64,000 nt of DNA, from contig NZ_JAFBCZ010000004.1 in assembly GCF_016907925.1 (NCBI RefSeq), positions 62,001 through 126,000 of the forward strand. The letters run 5' to 3'. Every line of letters begins with the position of its first letter. Within the stretch, counting starts at the first letter, position 1. The position numbers and the translations under genes are program-made. This stretch comes from Herpetosiphon giganteus. GTDB lineage: Bacteria > Chloroflexota > Chloroflexia > Chloroflexales > Herpetosiphonaceae. The notes below the pieces were generated by a model. That model had not been told where the DNA came from, searched no databases, and saw nothing but the letters and a program-made list of their open reading frames with translations. Of the stretch, positions 42,189 to 50,951 are shown piece after piece.

Positions 42189-42635
42189 ATGAGCGATGTA
42201 GCAGTAAAACCAATGACTGCAATTGAAATCGATCCAGCATTGGTCACGGTGACGGCATCAGCAGCAAATCGGTTGTTGTCGATCAAGCAAGAAAAAGAAT
42301 TGTCCGATGAATATGCGCTACGGGTTTTTGTGGCCGGTGGCGGCTGTTCAGGCTTGCAATATGGTATGAGCTTCGATGATCAAACCAACGAAGGCGATAC
42401 CGAATTCTACGCGAGTGGCTTGCGCGTCTTGGTCGACCCAATGAGCGCTCAATACATTGGTGGCGCATCAATCGACTACATCGATAGCTTGATGGGTGGC
42501 GGTTTCAAAATTGATAACCCCAACGCAACCTCAAGCTGTGGCTGTGGTAGCTCGTTCAAACCTAAAGATGGCGAAGCTGCTGCCAGTGGTGGTGGCTGTG
42601 GCAGCGGGGCAGGCGGCGGCTGCGGCTGTCACTAA
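42189..42635 (+). CDS. A-type iron-sulfur carrier (ErpA/IscA family) with Cys-rich tail
   Basis: Carries Fe-S clusters to target enzymes. The first 122 residues are a normal A-type carrier with the three cluster cysteines, one in VAGGGCSGLQYG and two in SSCGCGSSF. After that comes an unusual 25-residue tail ending GGGCGSGAGGGCGCH, which adds three Cys and a His. AGGAGG precedes the ATG. No isc or suf genes are adjacent. A terminator follows directly. Confidence 0.9.
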   Translation: MSDVAVKPMTAIEIDPALVTVTASAANRLLSIKQEKELSDEYALRVFVAGGGCSGLQYGMSFDDQTNEGDTEFYASGLRVLVDPMSAQYIGGASIDYIDSLMGGGFKIDNPNATSSCGCGSSFKPKDGEAAASGGGCGSGAGGGCGCH

Positions 42636-42675
42636 GCCTGCGCCCAAAGCTTAAGCTGTTCTACGATACAGTGAG

Positions 42676-42702
42676 CGGGGACGAGTCTCTCGTCCCCGTT
42701 TG
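42676..42702 (+). terminator. Intrinsic terminator after the Fe-S carrier gene
   Basis: A perfect 10-bp stem CGGGGACGAG/CTCGTCCCCG (42676-42685, 42689-42698) with a three-base loop is followed by TTTG. The VanZ-like gene starts ten bases later. Confidence 0.8.
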
Positions 42703-42711
42703 TTATGTTTC

Positions 42712-43143
42712 ATGAAACGATCAACCTTCTATCTATGGCTTGGCAGCCTGTATACATTGGCCGTATTTGGCCTAGCATGGCATAATTGGAGTGGTGGAAA
42801 TAGCCAGCCCATTATTCAAGCGCAGGTCGGGGCAACGATTAGCGCCGCCATCCAGCAAGGCGGGCGGGTTGCCTTGATTAATGTAGTCGGCAATCTAGCG
42901 GCGTTTGCTCCCACGGCGTGGCTTTTAGCCTACTGGCGACCAGCACTCCGACTCTGGCAACTGTGCTTAATTGGGATTGGGTTAAGCTGCGTGGTGGAGC
43001 TTGGTCAATATTGGCTGGGCTATCGCGTTGTCGATATTGACGATGTTGTGTTGAACAGCTTGGGGTTTGGCGGCGCTGGTTGGTTGGCGAAGCTTAGCCA
43101 ACGCCTAATGCTTCATTATACGAGGGAAGTCGATCGTGCTTAA
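42712..43143 (+). CDS. VanZ-family membrane protein
   Basis: The 143-residue protein has four predicted helices and the VanZ motifs NVVGNLAAFAPTAW, VELGQYWLGYRVVDIDDVVLNSLGFGGAGW. VanZ-like proteins influence teicoplanin resistance in enterococci, but most members have unknown roles. The ATG lies ten bases after a terminator stem and lacks a clear ribosome site, so the transcript start and translation signal are unusual. The following gene overlaps by eight bases. Confidence 0.85.
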   Translation: MKRSTFYLWLGSLYTLAVFGLAWHNWSGGNSQPIIQAQVGATISAAIQQGGRVALINVVGNLAAFAPTAWLLAYWRPALRLWQLCLIGIGLSCVVELGQYWLGYRVVDIDDVVLNSLGFGGAGWLAKLSQRLMLHYTREVDRA

Positions 43144-43612
43144 ACCAGCCTATGGCGAGCATTGGCTCACTGCTTATTGTTTCCAAAGCACAAATCAGCA
43201 AATTGTTGCCGCCGCAGTGCGCATGATCACCCAATGTCAGGATCAAGCTCCGCTGCCCGTCGCATGGCAACCAACCCAAGCCTTTGGCGAGCACAACGAC
43301 CAAGGCATGCCAACCTCGTATCATATTGCACCAGCCCAAGGCGATTGGGTGATCGTTTACCCAAATCGCTATGCCAATTTAGCCTTTGCCTCATCGCTTT
43401 CCCGCCAATCGCGCAAATTAACCGTGGCCTACTTTCCCCAACGCCGCGAGGCTTGGGAGCGCGGTCACCCCGCCGAACTGCCAACAATGCCCGAATTAGC
43501 GCTAGTGGATTGTCGCTATTTTAGCCAATTGATTCAGCCACCAGTCGCCGATTGGTCAGCTTGGATTCACCTGTGGCATCCGCGGTGGAATGCCCCTAGC
43601 CAAGGAGCTTAA
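43136..43612 (+). CDS. Hypothetical protein
   Basis: The 158-residue protein starts at a GTG that overlaps the VanZ gene end, with GAGGGAAG upstream. It has mixed alpha/beta character, several aromatic clusters (WVIVYPNRYANLAF, WSAWIHLWHPRW) and no membrane segment. I do not recognise the family. The tight overlap with VanZ and the one-base gap to the rhodanese gene place it in a four-gene run (VanZ, this gene, rhodanese, DUF309). Confidence 0.65.
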   Translation: MLKPAYGEHWLTAYCFQSTNQQIVAAAVRMITQCQDQAPLPVAWQPTQAFGEHNDQGMPTSYHIAPAQGDWVIVYPNRYANLAFASSLSRQSRKLTVAYFPQRREAWERGHPAELPTMPELALVDCRYFSQLIQPPVADWSAWIHLWHPRWNAPSQGA

Positions 43613-43613
43613 G

Positions 43614-43937
43614 ATGTACAACAATCAAAGTGCCGAAGAGATTGCCGCCCGCATTGAAGCTGGCGAAGATTTGTATCTGCTTGACGTGCGCGAACCAAAC
43701 GAATGGGAGATTGCCAGCATCGCCAAGAGCGAACACAAAGCCATGAGCCAAATTAATGAGTGGGTCGGCGAGCTGCCCCAAGATCGCGAAATTGTGGTGT
43801 TTTGCCATCACGGCGGACGCTCGGCCCAAGTGTGTCATGCCTTGGCAACGCAAGCTGGCTTCAGCCAACTAACGAATATGACTGGCGGGATTGATCGCTG
43901 GTCGCTGCAGGTTGATCCTAGCGTCAAGCGCTACTAA
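43614..43937 (+). CDS. Rhodanese-like sulfurtransferase
   Basis: A single rhodanese domain of 107 residues with LLDVREPNEWE (16-30) and the active-site loop VVFCHHGGRSAQV, where the Cys would carry persulfide. NMTGGIDRWS is the family C-terminal motif. The six-residue loop CHHGGRS is typical of GlpE/PspE-like enzymes. AAGGAG six bases before ATG 43614 decides the start, which lies one base after the preceding stop. Confidence 0.9.
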   Translation: MYNNQSAEEIAARIEAGEDLYLLDVREPNEWEIASIAKSEHKAMSQINEWVGELPQDREIVVFCHHGGRSAQVCHALATQAGFSQLTNMTGGIDRWSLQVDPSVKRY

Positions 43938-43949
43938 AATTGCCGTCGT

Positions 43950-44321
43950 ATGCAAGTGCCTGTGCAACAAACGAGCGAGTTTATCCAAGGCTACGAGCTG
44001 TTTAACGCTGGCCATTATTGGCATGCCCACGAAGCGTGGGAAGTGCAATGGCTGCAACGCAGCGGCGCTGAACGCAGCTTGCTGCAAGGCCTCATCCAAA
44101 CAGCTGCCGCGCTGGTACATTGGTCGCGGGGCAATCCCAAAGGACTGGGATTGAATTGGCAGAAAGCCGCGCCCAAGCTGCAAGCCAGCCTTGCTTGGGT
44201 CGATTTTTTAGATCTTCAGCATGTAATCGTGACGATGCAGGCACTTGTTGCCGATCAGCAGAACCAACCGCCGCAATTGCGTTTCGTTTCAGCTTCCGAT
44301 CCACTTTGCAATCAACCTTGA
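43950..44321 (+). CDS. DUF309 family protein
   Basis: The 123-residue helical protein contains the DUF309 signature LFNAGHYWHAHEAWEVQWL and GLIQTAAALVHWSRGNPKG. The conserved His and Glu residues suggest a metal or catalytic site, but the function is unknown. The start lies 12 bases after the rhodanese gene, so co-transcription is likely. A ribosome site is not clear. Confidence 0.85.
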   Translation: MQVPVQQTSEFIQGYELFNAGHYWHAHEAWEVQWLQRSGAERSLLQGLIQTAAALVHWSRGNPKGLGLNWQKAAPKLQASLAWVDFLDLQHVIVTMQALVADQQNQPPQLRFVSASDPLCNQP

Positions 44322-44331
44322 GGGTATCAGC

Positions 44332-45318
44332 ATGTCGGAGATCATTTTAGTCGTTGATGATGAAGCTCGTAGCATTGATACCTTGCGACGGGTGCTTGAA
44401 CGTGAGCGCTACACCGTGCGCGTCGCCCGCAATGGGGTTGAAGCCCTCGACGATATTCAAATTTGCATGCCAGATTTGGTGTTGCTCGATGTGACTATGC
44501 CCGTGATGAATGGCTTTGAGGTTTGCCGCCGCTTGCGCGACCGCGAGGAAACCCAATTGCTGCCAGTCGCCATGCTCACTGGCCTCAACGATGATGAATC
44601 GCGGATTTTGGGCTTGGAGATGGGCGCAGACGATTTTATCAACAAGCCCTTTGAGCGCACAGTCTTGTTGGCACGGATTCGTTCGCTGTTGCGGGTGCGC
44701 CGCCTAACCGAAGAACTCGAAAGCACCGAGCGCGTGATTTTCACCTTAGCGACCACCGTGGAATCGCGCGACCCCTACACCGAAGGCCACTTGCGGCGCT
44801 TGGCCTCGTATAGTCATGCCTTGGCAACCGCCTATGGCTGCGATGCTAAAGAAGCCCGCTTGATTCGTTATGGCGGCTTGCTGCACGATATTGGCAAAAT
44901 TATCATCCGCGAAACCGTGTTGCAAAAAGAGGGCAAGCTGACCGACGACGAATATGAAGAGATGAAGAAACATCCGCAAATTGGGGCCAATATTGTTGCT
45001 CCAATGCGCTTTTCAGTTTCGGTCGGGCCAATGGTGCTCCACCACCACGAACGCTGGGATGGCAAAGGCTACCCTCACGGAATCGCTGGTGATACAATTC
45101 CCCTAGGTGCGCGGATTATCGCCGTGGTTGATAGCTTCGATGCTATGACGACCGACCGCCCCTATCGCAAAGGCATGAGCCGCAGCGAAGCTGTCCAAGT
45201 CTTACGCTCAGGCCGCAACACCCAATGGCAGGCCGAATTGGTCGATCTCTTTGTCCAATTGATCGAACATGGCCATGTTGCTTCAGATGATCTCAGTTGG
45301 GTGCTGCACAACGACTAA
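44332..45318 (+). CDS. Response regulator with HD-GYP phosphodiesterase domain
   Basis: The 328-residue protein joins a receiver domain (D9, D10, phosphorylatable D53, K105) to an HD-GYP domain (about 135-320). H185-D186 of LLHDIGK, H-H-H-E and G-Y-P at 246-248 are present. HD-GYP domains hydrolyse cyclic di-GMP, so phosphorylation likely controls c-di-GMP levels. GAGGGTATC precedes ATG 44332; in-frame upstream codons overlap DUF309. No kinase is encoded beside it. Confidence 0.93.
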   Translation: MSEIILVVDDEARSIDTLRRVLERERYTVRVARNGVEALDDIQICMPDLVLLDVTMPVMNGFEVCRRLRDREETQLLPVAMLTGLNDDESRILGLEMGADDFINKPFERTVLLARIRSLLRVRRLTEELESTERVIFTLATTVESRDPYTEGHLRRLASYSHALATAYGCDAKEARLIRYGGLLHDIGKIIIRETVLQKEGKLTDDEYEEMKKHPQIGANIVAPMRFSVSVGPMVLHHHERWDGKGYPHGIAGDTIPLGARIIAVVDSFDAMTTDRPYRKGMSRSEAVQVLRSGRNTQWQAELVDLFVQLIEHGHVASDDLSWVLHND

Positions 45319-45358
45319 GCTCAATCCGCCGCAGGTTGGCGTTTTAGGTGAGGTAGGT

Positions 45359-46183
45359 ATGCATCCAGATTTACTACCATGGCTGCGCTGTCCAGTTTCG
45401 CAAACCAGCCTCAGCTTGCACGATGCTCGTTGGCGCGATGGCATGGTTTGGTCGGGAACCTTGGTAAGCGCCGTTGGTCAGCAATGGCCAATCCGAGATG
45501 GGATCGTTGATCTATTGCCACGCTCGGCTGCTTGGAATGGCGCGCAAGTCGTTAATCGCTTGCCGCTGGCGGCGTGGGGCTACGAACGGCTTTGGCGCTG
45601 GCAAGCCTTGAGCAAACTCAGCGGGCGCAGTTTCCCCGTGGATGAAGAAGTAGCTTTATTAATCGCCCAGCTCGCACCCCAACGCGGCGGCTTGTATCTC
45701 GACCTAGCCTGCTCGAATGGCCTCTATGCGCGCGCGATTGCCGCCAATCTCCCTGCCGATAGCCATTGCGTGGCGCTTGATCATTCGTTGCCAATGTTGC
45801 GCGAAGCTCAACGCCGCAGCCGCGCTAAACGCCTCAAAATTAGCTATATTCGTGGTTTAGCCGAAGATCTGCCTTTTGCCGACCAATGTTTGGCTGGCGT
45901 TGCTTGCGGTGGCTCACTCAACGAGTTTGTGCGCCCTGATCGAGCGATTTCTGAGGTGCGGCGCTGTTTACTAGCCGCTGGCCGCAGCTTTTGGATGCAA
46001 GCCCAACAGGCAGCTTCGCGCTCAGGCCGTTTATTCCAAACTTTCTTGCTCAGTGGCGGAATTCAATTTTTAGCTGGCGATCAATTTGTTGCCAGTTTAC
46101 GGGCTGCTGGCTTGCATATTTCGTTTGAGCAACGCGATGGCGCGGTGCAAATTGTCGCAACCCGTGGCCGTATTATTGCTTAA
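45359..46183 (+). CDS. SAM-dependent methyltransferase with Trm112-like N-terminus
   Basis: The 274-residue protein opens with HPDLLPWLRCPVSQTSLSL, like the start of Trm112/UPF0434 zinc-ribbon domains but with only one clear Cys. A class I methyltransferase fold follows, with YLDLACSNGLYARAIA (SAM loop) and CVALDHSLPMLREAQRRS. The substrate is unknown; ubiquinone/menaquinone-type and rRNA-type relatives share this layout. GAGGTAGGT lies before ATG 45359. Confidence 0.78.
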   Translation: MHPDLLPWLRCPVSQTSLSLHDARWRDGMVWSGTLVSAVGQQWPIRDGIVDLLPRSAAWNGAQVVNRLPLAAWGYERLWRWQALSKLSGRSFPVDEEVALLIAQLAPQRGGLYLDLACSNGLYARAIAANLPADSHCVALDHSLPMLREAQRRSRAKRLKISYIRGLAEDLPFADQCLAGVACGGSLNEFVRPDRAISEVRRCLLAAGRSFWMQAQQAASRSGRLFQTFLLSGGIQFLAGDQFVASLRAAGLHISFEQRDGAVQIVATRGRIIA

Positions 46184-46228
46184 TTACAACGGCTTTTGCC
46201 CATAATTTTCTAGCGCAGGATCAAACTG

Positions 46229-46759
46229 ATGGCACAAGCACAATTACTCTATATTGGCACCGATCATGGCGTGGTTTTACTCAGCAATCCAGGCCGAATC
46301 GATCGCTGGATTTCGGTTGGGATTGAATTGGCTGATCAAGCAATTCGGGCAGTTGTTTGCCAAGCGGATGCCCCAATGCAAGCCACGGTTTGGAGCAGCG
46401 AGCAAGCCTGGCAAACCAACGACGGCGGCCAAGCGTGGCACGTGCTTGAGCCAACGCCTGAGCCAACTCCACCAAGCCAGCAGCTTGAATTAGCGGGCCA
46501 ACCACCAGCAAGCATTCGCATCGCCAGCGATTCCAACCAATTAGAGCGCAACGATGGCACTGCTTGGCAAAGCTTACAGCTGGGTCAAGTTGGTCAATGG
46601 AGTTGTTTGCTGCAAGTGGCCTATCAAATCGATAGCCTGTATGCAGCCACCAATGCTGGCGAAGTTTGGGTTTCGAGCGATCGGGGCCGAACCTGGACGG
46701 TTCTGAAACAACAACTTGCCCCAATCAACGCTTTGGCAATTGGTCGGGTTATCTCGTAA
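46229..46759 (+). CDS. BNR/Asp-box-like repeat protein
   Basis: The 176-residue product has short beta-rich repeats with Asp-box signatures (S-S-E-Q-A-W, N-D-G-G-Q-A-W, S-S-D-R-G-R-T-W) as in sialidase-like or photosystem-assembly propellers. It is too short for a whole propeller. No signal peptide is seen. It lies 18 bases before the CarH-like gene and may be co-transcribed with it. Function unknown. Confidence 0.6.
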   Translation: MAQAQLLYIGTDHGVVLLSNPGRIDRWISVGIELADQAIRAVVCQADAPMQATVWSSEQAWQTNDGGQAWHVLEPTPEPTPPSQQLELAGQPPASIRIASDSNQLERNDGTAWQSLQLGQVGQWSCLLQVAYQIDSLYAATNAGEVWVSSDRGRTWTVLKQQLAPINALAIGRVIS

Positions 46760-46777
46760 AGACGTTGGTGGAGTTTA

Positions 46778-47698
46778 ATGAGCAGAATAAGCAATCGTTT
46801 TAGCCAATTTAGCCAAGAGCCGTTGTATAACACCAAAGCTGTGGTGCAACGCACTGGCGTTGCCGCCGATACGCTGCGCGCTTGGGAACGACGTTATGGC
46901 ATGCCATTTCCTGAGCGTACCGAAGGCCGCCAACGAGCCTATTCCGAACGCGATATAGCGATGATCGATTGGCTGCGCCAACAAACTGAATCAGGCTTGA
47001 CCATCAGCCAAGCAGTAGCCTTGCTGCAAACAGGCAGCGCAATCGAGCAGCCAACAACCAATGATGCAGCAGGCTTGCAAGACCTCAGCAACAAATGTGT
47101 CCAAGCATTGCTCAGCTTCGATGTGCTGAAAGCTGAGGCTATTTTAAACCAAGCCTTCAGCGTATATCCAGTTGAAACCGTGTGTATCGAGGTGATTGAA
47201 CGAGTCATGGTGGCAATTGGCGATGGCTGGCATGCAGGCACAATTTCAATCTCACAGGAACATGCTGCTACAGCGTTTATGTCATTGAAATTAAGTAACC
47301 TGATTCATCAGGCCCGCACCCGCTCCAATCGAGGCTTGATTATTGTGGCCACTGTGCCAGGCGAGCAGCATGAGCTTGGCGTGATGATGGTGGCGCTGTT
47401 TTTGATGCGCCGTGGCTGGCGGGTGATTTATCTTGGCAGCAACCTACCAACCTCTGAATTACTACACACCGTGCAGCGTTTAAAACCAAAATTAGTTGCC
47501 TTGAGCGCAACCACCAGAGAAAATTATAGCCAAGCAGCGCATCTTTTGCAGGAGCTGAATAAGCTGACCAAACCGCTGATTATTGGCTATGGCGGGGCTG
47601 CGCTGAGCGGCAAAGAACAGCAAAAAACCTTGCCTGGCAGCTTTTTGGGCTATAACGCCGAGCAAGCCTGCGATACCATCGAAGAATTATTGGCCTAA
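46778..47698 (+). CDS. CarH-type B12-dependent light-sensing MerR repressor
   Basis: The 306-residue protein has a MerR DNA-binding domain (about 16-85, YNTKAVVQRTGVAADTLRAWERRYGMP) and a cobalamin-binding photosensory domain. The CarH signature W-x9-E-H is complete (W151-H152...E161-H162), and E196-x-H198-x-x-G201 would supply the lower axial His. In CarH, adenosylcobalamin gives a DNA-binding tetramer in the dark and light breaks it. The next gene is phytoene synthase, the expected target. TGGAG lies before the ATG. A LitR-type homologue would act the same way. Confidence 0.88.
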   Translation: MSRISNRFSQFSQEPLYNTKAVVQRTGVAADTLRAWERRYGMPFPERTEGRQRAYSERDIAMIDWLRQQTESGLTISQAVALLQTGSAIEQPTTNDAAGLQDLSNKCVQALLSFDVLKAEAILNQAFSVYPVETVCIEVIERVMVAIGDGWHAGTISISQEHAATAFMSLKLSNLIHQARTRSNRGLIIVATVPGEQHELGVMMVALFLMRRGWRVIYLGSNLPTSELLHTVQRLKPKLVALSATTRENYSQAAHLLQELNKLTKPLIIGYGGAALSGKEQQKTLPGSFLGYNAEQACDTIEELLA

Positions 47699-47784
47699 TT
47701 CTTGCGCCGACTCATCCAAACCCGAAATGTTTGCGTAGCACCTAACAGCAAACCATGGTGAGTCTGTAGCAGGAAGGATGTGCT

Positions 47785-48759
47785 ATGTCTTGGCCTTCGC
47801 TCGATCCTCAGATGTGCGCTGGATTGACTTTGCCAGCCCAATTTATTCCCACGGTTGCCGAGAGCGTTTCACATCAACTCAGCAACCAATGGCTCAATAA
47901 CGCTTATGCTCATTGTACTGAGCTAACCAACGTGCATTCAAAAAGTTTTTATTTTAGTACCCAATTGTTACCAGTCCGTAAGCGTGATGCAATTCGGGTT
48001 TTGTATGCTTTTTGTCGAACGAGCGACGACTTGGTGGACATGCACCCAGAATCTGCCCCAGAACGCTTGCAACATTGGCTCAATACCTTGCGTTCAACGC
48101 CCCGCCACGATGACCCTGTACCCTTGGCATGGCACAATGTGCGCAACGAGTTCAGAATTTCGAGCAAACTTGAAGCCGAATTATTGGCTGGTGTCGAGAT
48201 GGACTTGTCGATTAATCGCTATGCTACGTTTAGCGATTTATGGCTCTATTGCTATCGGGTGGCTTCGGTGGTCGGCTTGCTCAGCATGCAGGTGATTGGC
48301 TATGCCGCTGGAGCAGTGCCCTATGCCATCAAATTGGGCGTAGCCTTGCAATTAACCAATATTTTGCGCGATATTGGCGAGGATGCCCGCCGCAACCGCA
48401 TTTATTTGCCTCAAGAAGATTTAGAACGCTTTGGGGTGCGCGAAGCTGATATTTTGAATGGCGTGCGTAGCCCACAAATGCAGCAATTATTGCAATTTGA
48501 AATGCAGCGCGCCCATCAACTCTACGAAGAAAGTTGGCAAGGCATTGGCCTGCTGCACCCCGATTCGCGTTTTGCAGTGGCCACAGCAGCAACCGTCTAT
48601 CGTGGGATTCTTGATCAGATTGTGCGCAATGATTATGATGTGTTTAATCAGCGGGCAAGCCTTTCGTTTGGGGCAAAATTAGCCTATTTACCCAAAATTC
48701 TCTGGCGCTTGCGCAAGCTCAACCGCGAGTTTCCGCTTGATCAATGGGGGCATGTATGA
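47785..48759 (+). CDS. crtB: Phytoene synthase
   Basis: Condenses two geranylgeranyl diphosphates to phytoene, the first committed carotenoid step. The 324-residue protein has the two Asp-rich motifs DDLVD (81-85) and DIGED (196-200), plus SFYFSTQLLP and RNRIYLPQEDL. GGAAGGAT precedes the ATG. Squalene or diapophytoene synthase is the alternative, but the CarH neighbour favours carotenoid. The ATGA overlap with the next gene indicates coupling. Confidence 0.9.
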   Translation: MSWPSLDPQMCAGLTLPAQFIPTVAESVSHQLSNQWLNNAYAHCTELTNVHSKSFYFSTQLLPVRKRDAIRVLYAFCRTSDDLVDMHPESAPERLQHWLNTLRSTPRHDDPVPLAWHNVRNEFRISSKLEAELLAGVEMDLSINRYATFSDLWLYCYRVASVVGLLSMQVIGYAAGAVPYAIKLGVALQLTNILRDIGEDARRNRIYLPQEDLERFGVREADILNGVRSPQMQQLLQFEMQRAHQLYEESWQGIGLLHPDSRFAVATAATVYRGILDQIVRNDYDVFNQRASLSFGAKLAYLPKILWRLRKLNREFPLDQWGHV

Positions 48760-49682
48760 TTTTAGTAACTGGTGGCACTGGCTACGTTGGCTCACGCTTG
48801 ATTGAAAAATTACGCCAACGCCCTGAGCCAGTGCGGGTGCTCGTTCGCACTCCGGAAAAAGCCCAAAAGTTGGTCGCTGGCAATATTTCAATCGTCAAAG
48901 GCGATGTGACTGATCCAGAATCGTTGCTGGCTGCGATGAAAGGAGTCAGCACGGTTATTCATTTGGTGGCAATTATTCGCGAACGCTCTGGCGGCATTAC
49001 GTTTGAGCGCATGAATTATCAAGCAACGGTCAATGTCGTCGATGCAGCCAAAGCGGCGGGAGTCAAGCGCTTTTTGCATATGAGTGCGCTTGGCGTGGTC
49101 AACGACCCCAATTTGCCCTATATGGACACCAAATTTCGCGCCCAAAAATATGTTGAGGCCAGCGGCTTAGAGTGGACGGTGTTTCAGCCATCGGTGATTT
49201 TTGGCGAGGGCGATGAATTTATCAATACCTTGGCCGATTTGGTGCGTCGCCCGTTGATGATTGCGCCAGCGCCGTTTGTGCCAGTGGTCGGCGATGGCAA
49301 AACCAAATTTCAGCCTGTTTGGCGCGATGATGTGATCGATGCCTTCATCAAGGCCTTGGATGATCGCAGCACAATTGGCCAAATTTATCAGTTGGGCGGG
49401 CCAGATGCCCTGACCTACGAGCAAATGCTTGATCTGATTATGCAAAAATTGGGCAAAAAACGCAGCAAAATCTATGTGCCAGTGCAATTGATGAAGCCAG
49501 CAGTGTTTATGATGGATAAAATCTTGCCCAAACCGCCAGTTACGCCAGCCCAATTAACCATGCTAAGCCTTGATAATAGTGCGCCGCAATCGGCAACCGA
49601 GCAATTAATTGGCCATCCACCATTGGCCCTGCGCGATGGCATCGACTACATCAAAAAGCGCAATAGCGCCCGCCATAATTAA
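48756..49682 (+). CDS. NAD(P)-binding SDR-like protein (NDUFA9 type)
   Basis: The 308-residue Rossmann protein has VTGGTGYVGSRLIEKL (3-18), IHLVAIIRE and YMDTKFRAQKYVEASGLEWTVFQPSVIFGEGDEF, as in atypical extended SDRs related to complex I subunit NDUFA9. The Y-x-x-x-K dyad is replaced by Y-M-D-T-K. It may act on a carotenoid or quinone intermediate, or serve as a non-catalytic nucleotide-binding protein. The start overlaps crtB by four bases. Confidence 0.82.
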   Translation: MILVTGGTGYVGSRLIEKLRQRPEPVRVLVRTPEKAQKLVAGNISIVKGDVTDPESLLAAMKGVSTVIHLVAIIRERSGGITFERMNYQATVNVVDAAKAAGVKRFLHMSALGVVNDPNLPYMDTKFRAQKYVEASGLEWTVFQPSVIFGEGDEFINTLADLVRRPLMIAPAPFVPVVGDGKTKFQPVWRDDVIDAFIKALDDRSTIGQIYQLGGPDALTYEQMLDLIMQKLGKKRSKIYVPVQLMKPAVFMMDKILPKPPVTPAQLTMLSLDNSAPQSATEQLIGHPPLALRDGIDYIKKRNSARHN

Positions 49683-49688
49683 AAAAAC

Positions 49689-49719
49689 AACCCGCCTGTT
49701 GTAGCCCAACAGGCGGGTT
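49689..49719. terminator. Bidirectional intrinsic terminator
   Basis: A 13-bp perfect stem (AACCCGCCTGTTG at 49689-49701 and its complement at 49707-49719), with A-rich sequence before and TTTTGGTTT after, lies between the convergent SDR and antiporter genes. Confidence 0.9.
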
Positions 49720-49724
49720 TTGGT

Positions 49725-50837
49725 TTAGCCGACGAAGAAGAAGCCAATGCCGACAATGATATACACCGCCAGCAGCATCGCGCCTTCAAGCCAATTGCTC
49801 TCGCCATCCATCGAAACGAAGGTGGCGATAATCACGCTTAGGCCAAGCACCATCACTTCAAACAAGCTGAAAAACAGCGTCATCTGTTGATCAAACAGCA
49901 TACTAATAAAGACCAACAGCGGCGCAACAAAGAGCGCAATTTGGGTGCTTGATCCCAATGAGATCGTCATTGAAAGATCCATTTTATTTTTGAGCGCCGC
50001 TTGCACGCCGACCAAGTGCTCGGCCACGTTGCCCACAATCGGAATAAAAATAATCCCCAAGAACAGCTCGCGCACGCCCAACGAACGGGCGACTGGCTCG
50101 ACCACGCCAACCAAGGCTTCGCTCATAAAGACGATTGCCAAGGTACAGACCACCAAAATACCAATTGCGGTTTTGACGCTCATATTGGCTTGGTGGCTTT
50201 CGATTTCATCGGTTTCTTCAAAGCCCGTATGCGAAACCGCACCCGAATCGCCATCGCGCAGAATGTAAATCATGCTCAAAATGTAGACAATGATCAATAC
50301 AGCTGCCACGCCAATCGAAATTGCCCGCAACTGCGGATCATCAACTTGGGTTTTGAATACATCAAGCGCTAAGTTGGGGTCGGCGATTTCTTTGAGCAAT
50401 TCAAACAGGGTTGGAATAATCAGGCCAATCACCGCCAGCGTCATCAAGGAGGCCGACATGCCTGTCAGGCCGCGATCAAACTTCTGCTTGCCGTTTTTCA
50501 AGCCACCGAGCAAAAAGCTAAACCCGATAATCAGCAGCAAATTACCAATAATCGAGCCAGTCAGCGAAGCCTTGACCAGTTCAATTTTGCCTGCTTTCAA
50601 AGCCACAATCGTGATGATCAATTCGGCGGCATTACCAAGCGTTGCATTGAGCAAGCCACCAATTTTTGGCCCGGTATGAATCGACAATTCTTCGGTTGCT
50701 TCGCCCAAAAATCCCGCCAGCGGAACGAGCGCCAAGGCCGAAAAGATAAAGGTCAGCATATCGTTGTGCAGCAAGAATTCTGCGACCACTGCCAACGGTA
50801 CGAACAGCAACATGTAATGAATCCAACGCAGTTTCAT
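49725..50837 (-). CDS. Calcium/proton antiporter (CaCA superfamily)
   Basis: The 370-residue transporter has about 11 helices and both alpha-repeat motifs of Ca2+/H+ exchangers, GNAAELIITIVAL (about 68-80) and GNVAEHLVGVQAAL (about 263-276), with a central acidic loop (EETDEIESHQ). It would export Ca2+ in exchange for protons. GAGGTGATC precedes the ATG. It follows TerC on the same strand with a 114-base gap that contains a hairpin. Confidence 0.92.
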   Translation of the reverse strand: MKLRWIHYMLLFVPLAVVAEFLLHNDMLTFIFSALALVPLAGFLGEATEELSIHTGPKIGGLLNATLGNAAELIITIVALKAGKIELVKASLTGSIIGNLLLIIGFSFLLGGLKNGKQKFDRGLTGMSASLMTLAVIGLIIPTLFELLKEIADPNLALDVFKTQVDDPQLRAISIGVAAVLIIVYILSMIYILRDGDSGAVSHTGFEETDEIESHQANMSVKTAIGILVVCTLAIVFMSEALVGVVEPVARSLGVRELFLGIIFIPIVGNVAEHLVGVQAALKNKMDLSMTISLGSSTQIALFVAPLLVFISMLFDQQMTLFFSLFEVMVLGLSVIIATFVSMDGESNWLEGAMLLAVYIIVGIGFFFVG

Positions 50838-50892
50838 GGTGGATCACCTCATACCACTAAAATGAAGGGCGATTGCAAACAAGCGCTTAACG

Positions 50893-50928
50893 CCAACAGC
50901 GTATCGACACATGCCAATACGCTGTTGG
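50893..50928. other. Hairpin between terC-like and antiporter genes
   Basis: A 12-bp perfect stem (CCAACAGCGTAT at 50893-50904 and its complement at 50917-50928) lies after the TerC gene stop on the minus strand. The T tract is on the plus strand side (AAATTTTTT), so it is a poor terminator for TerC. It may be a 3' stability element or antiporter leader. Confidence 0.5.
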
Positions 50929-50951
50929 GTAATAAATTTTTTAAAGTTGGG

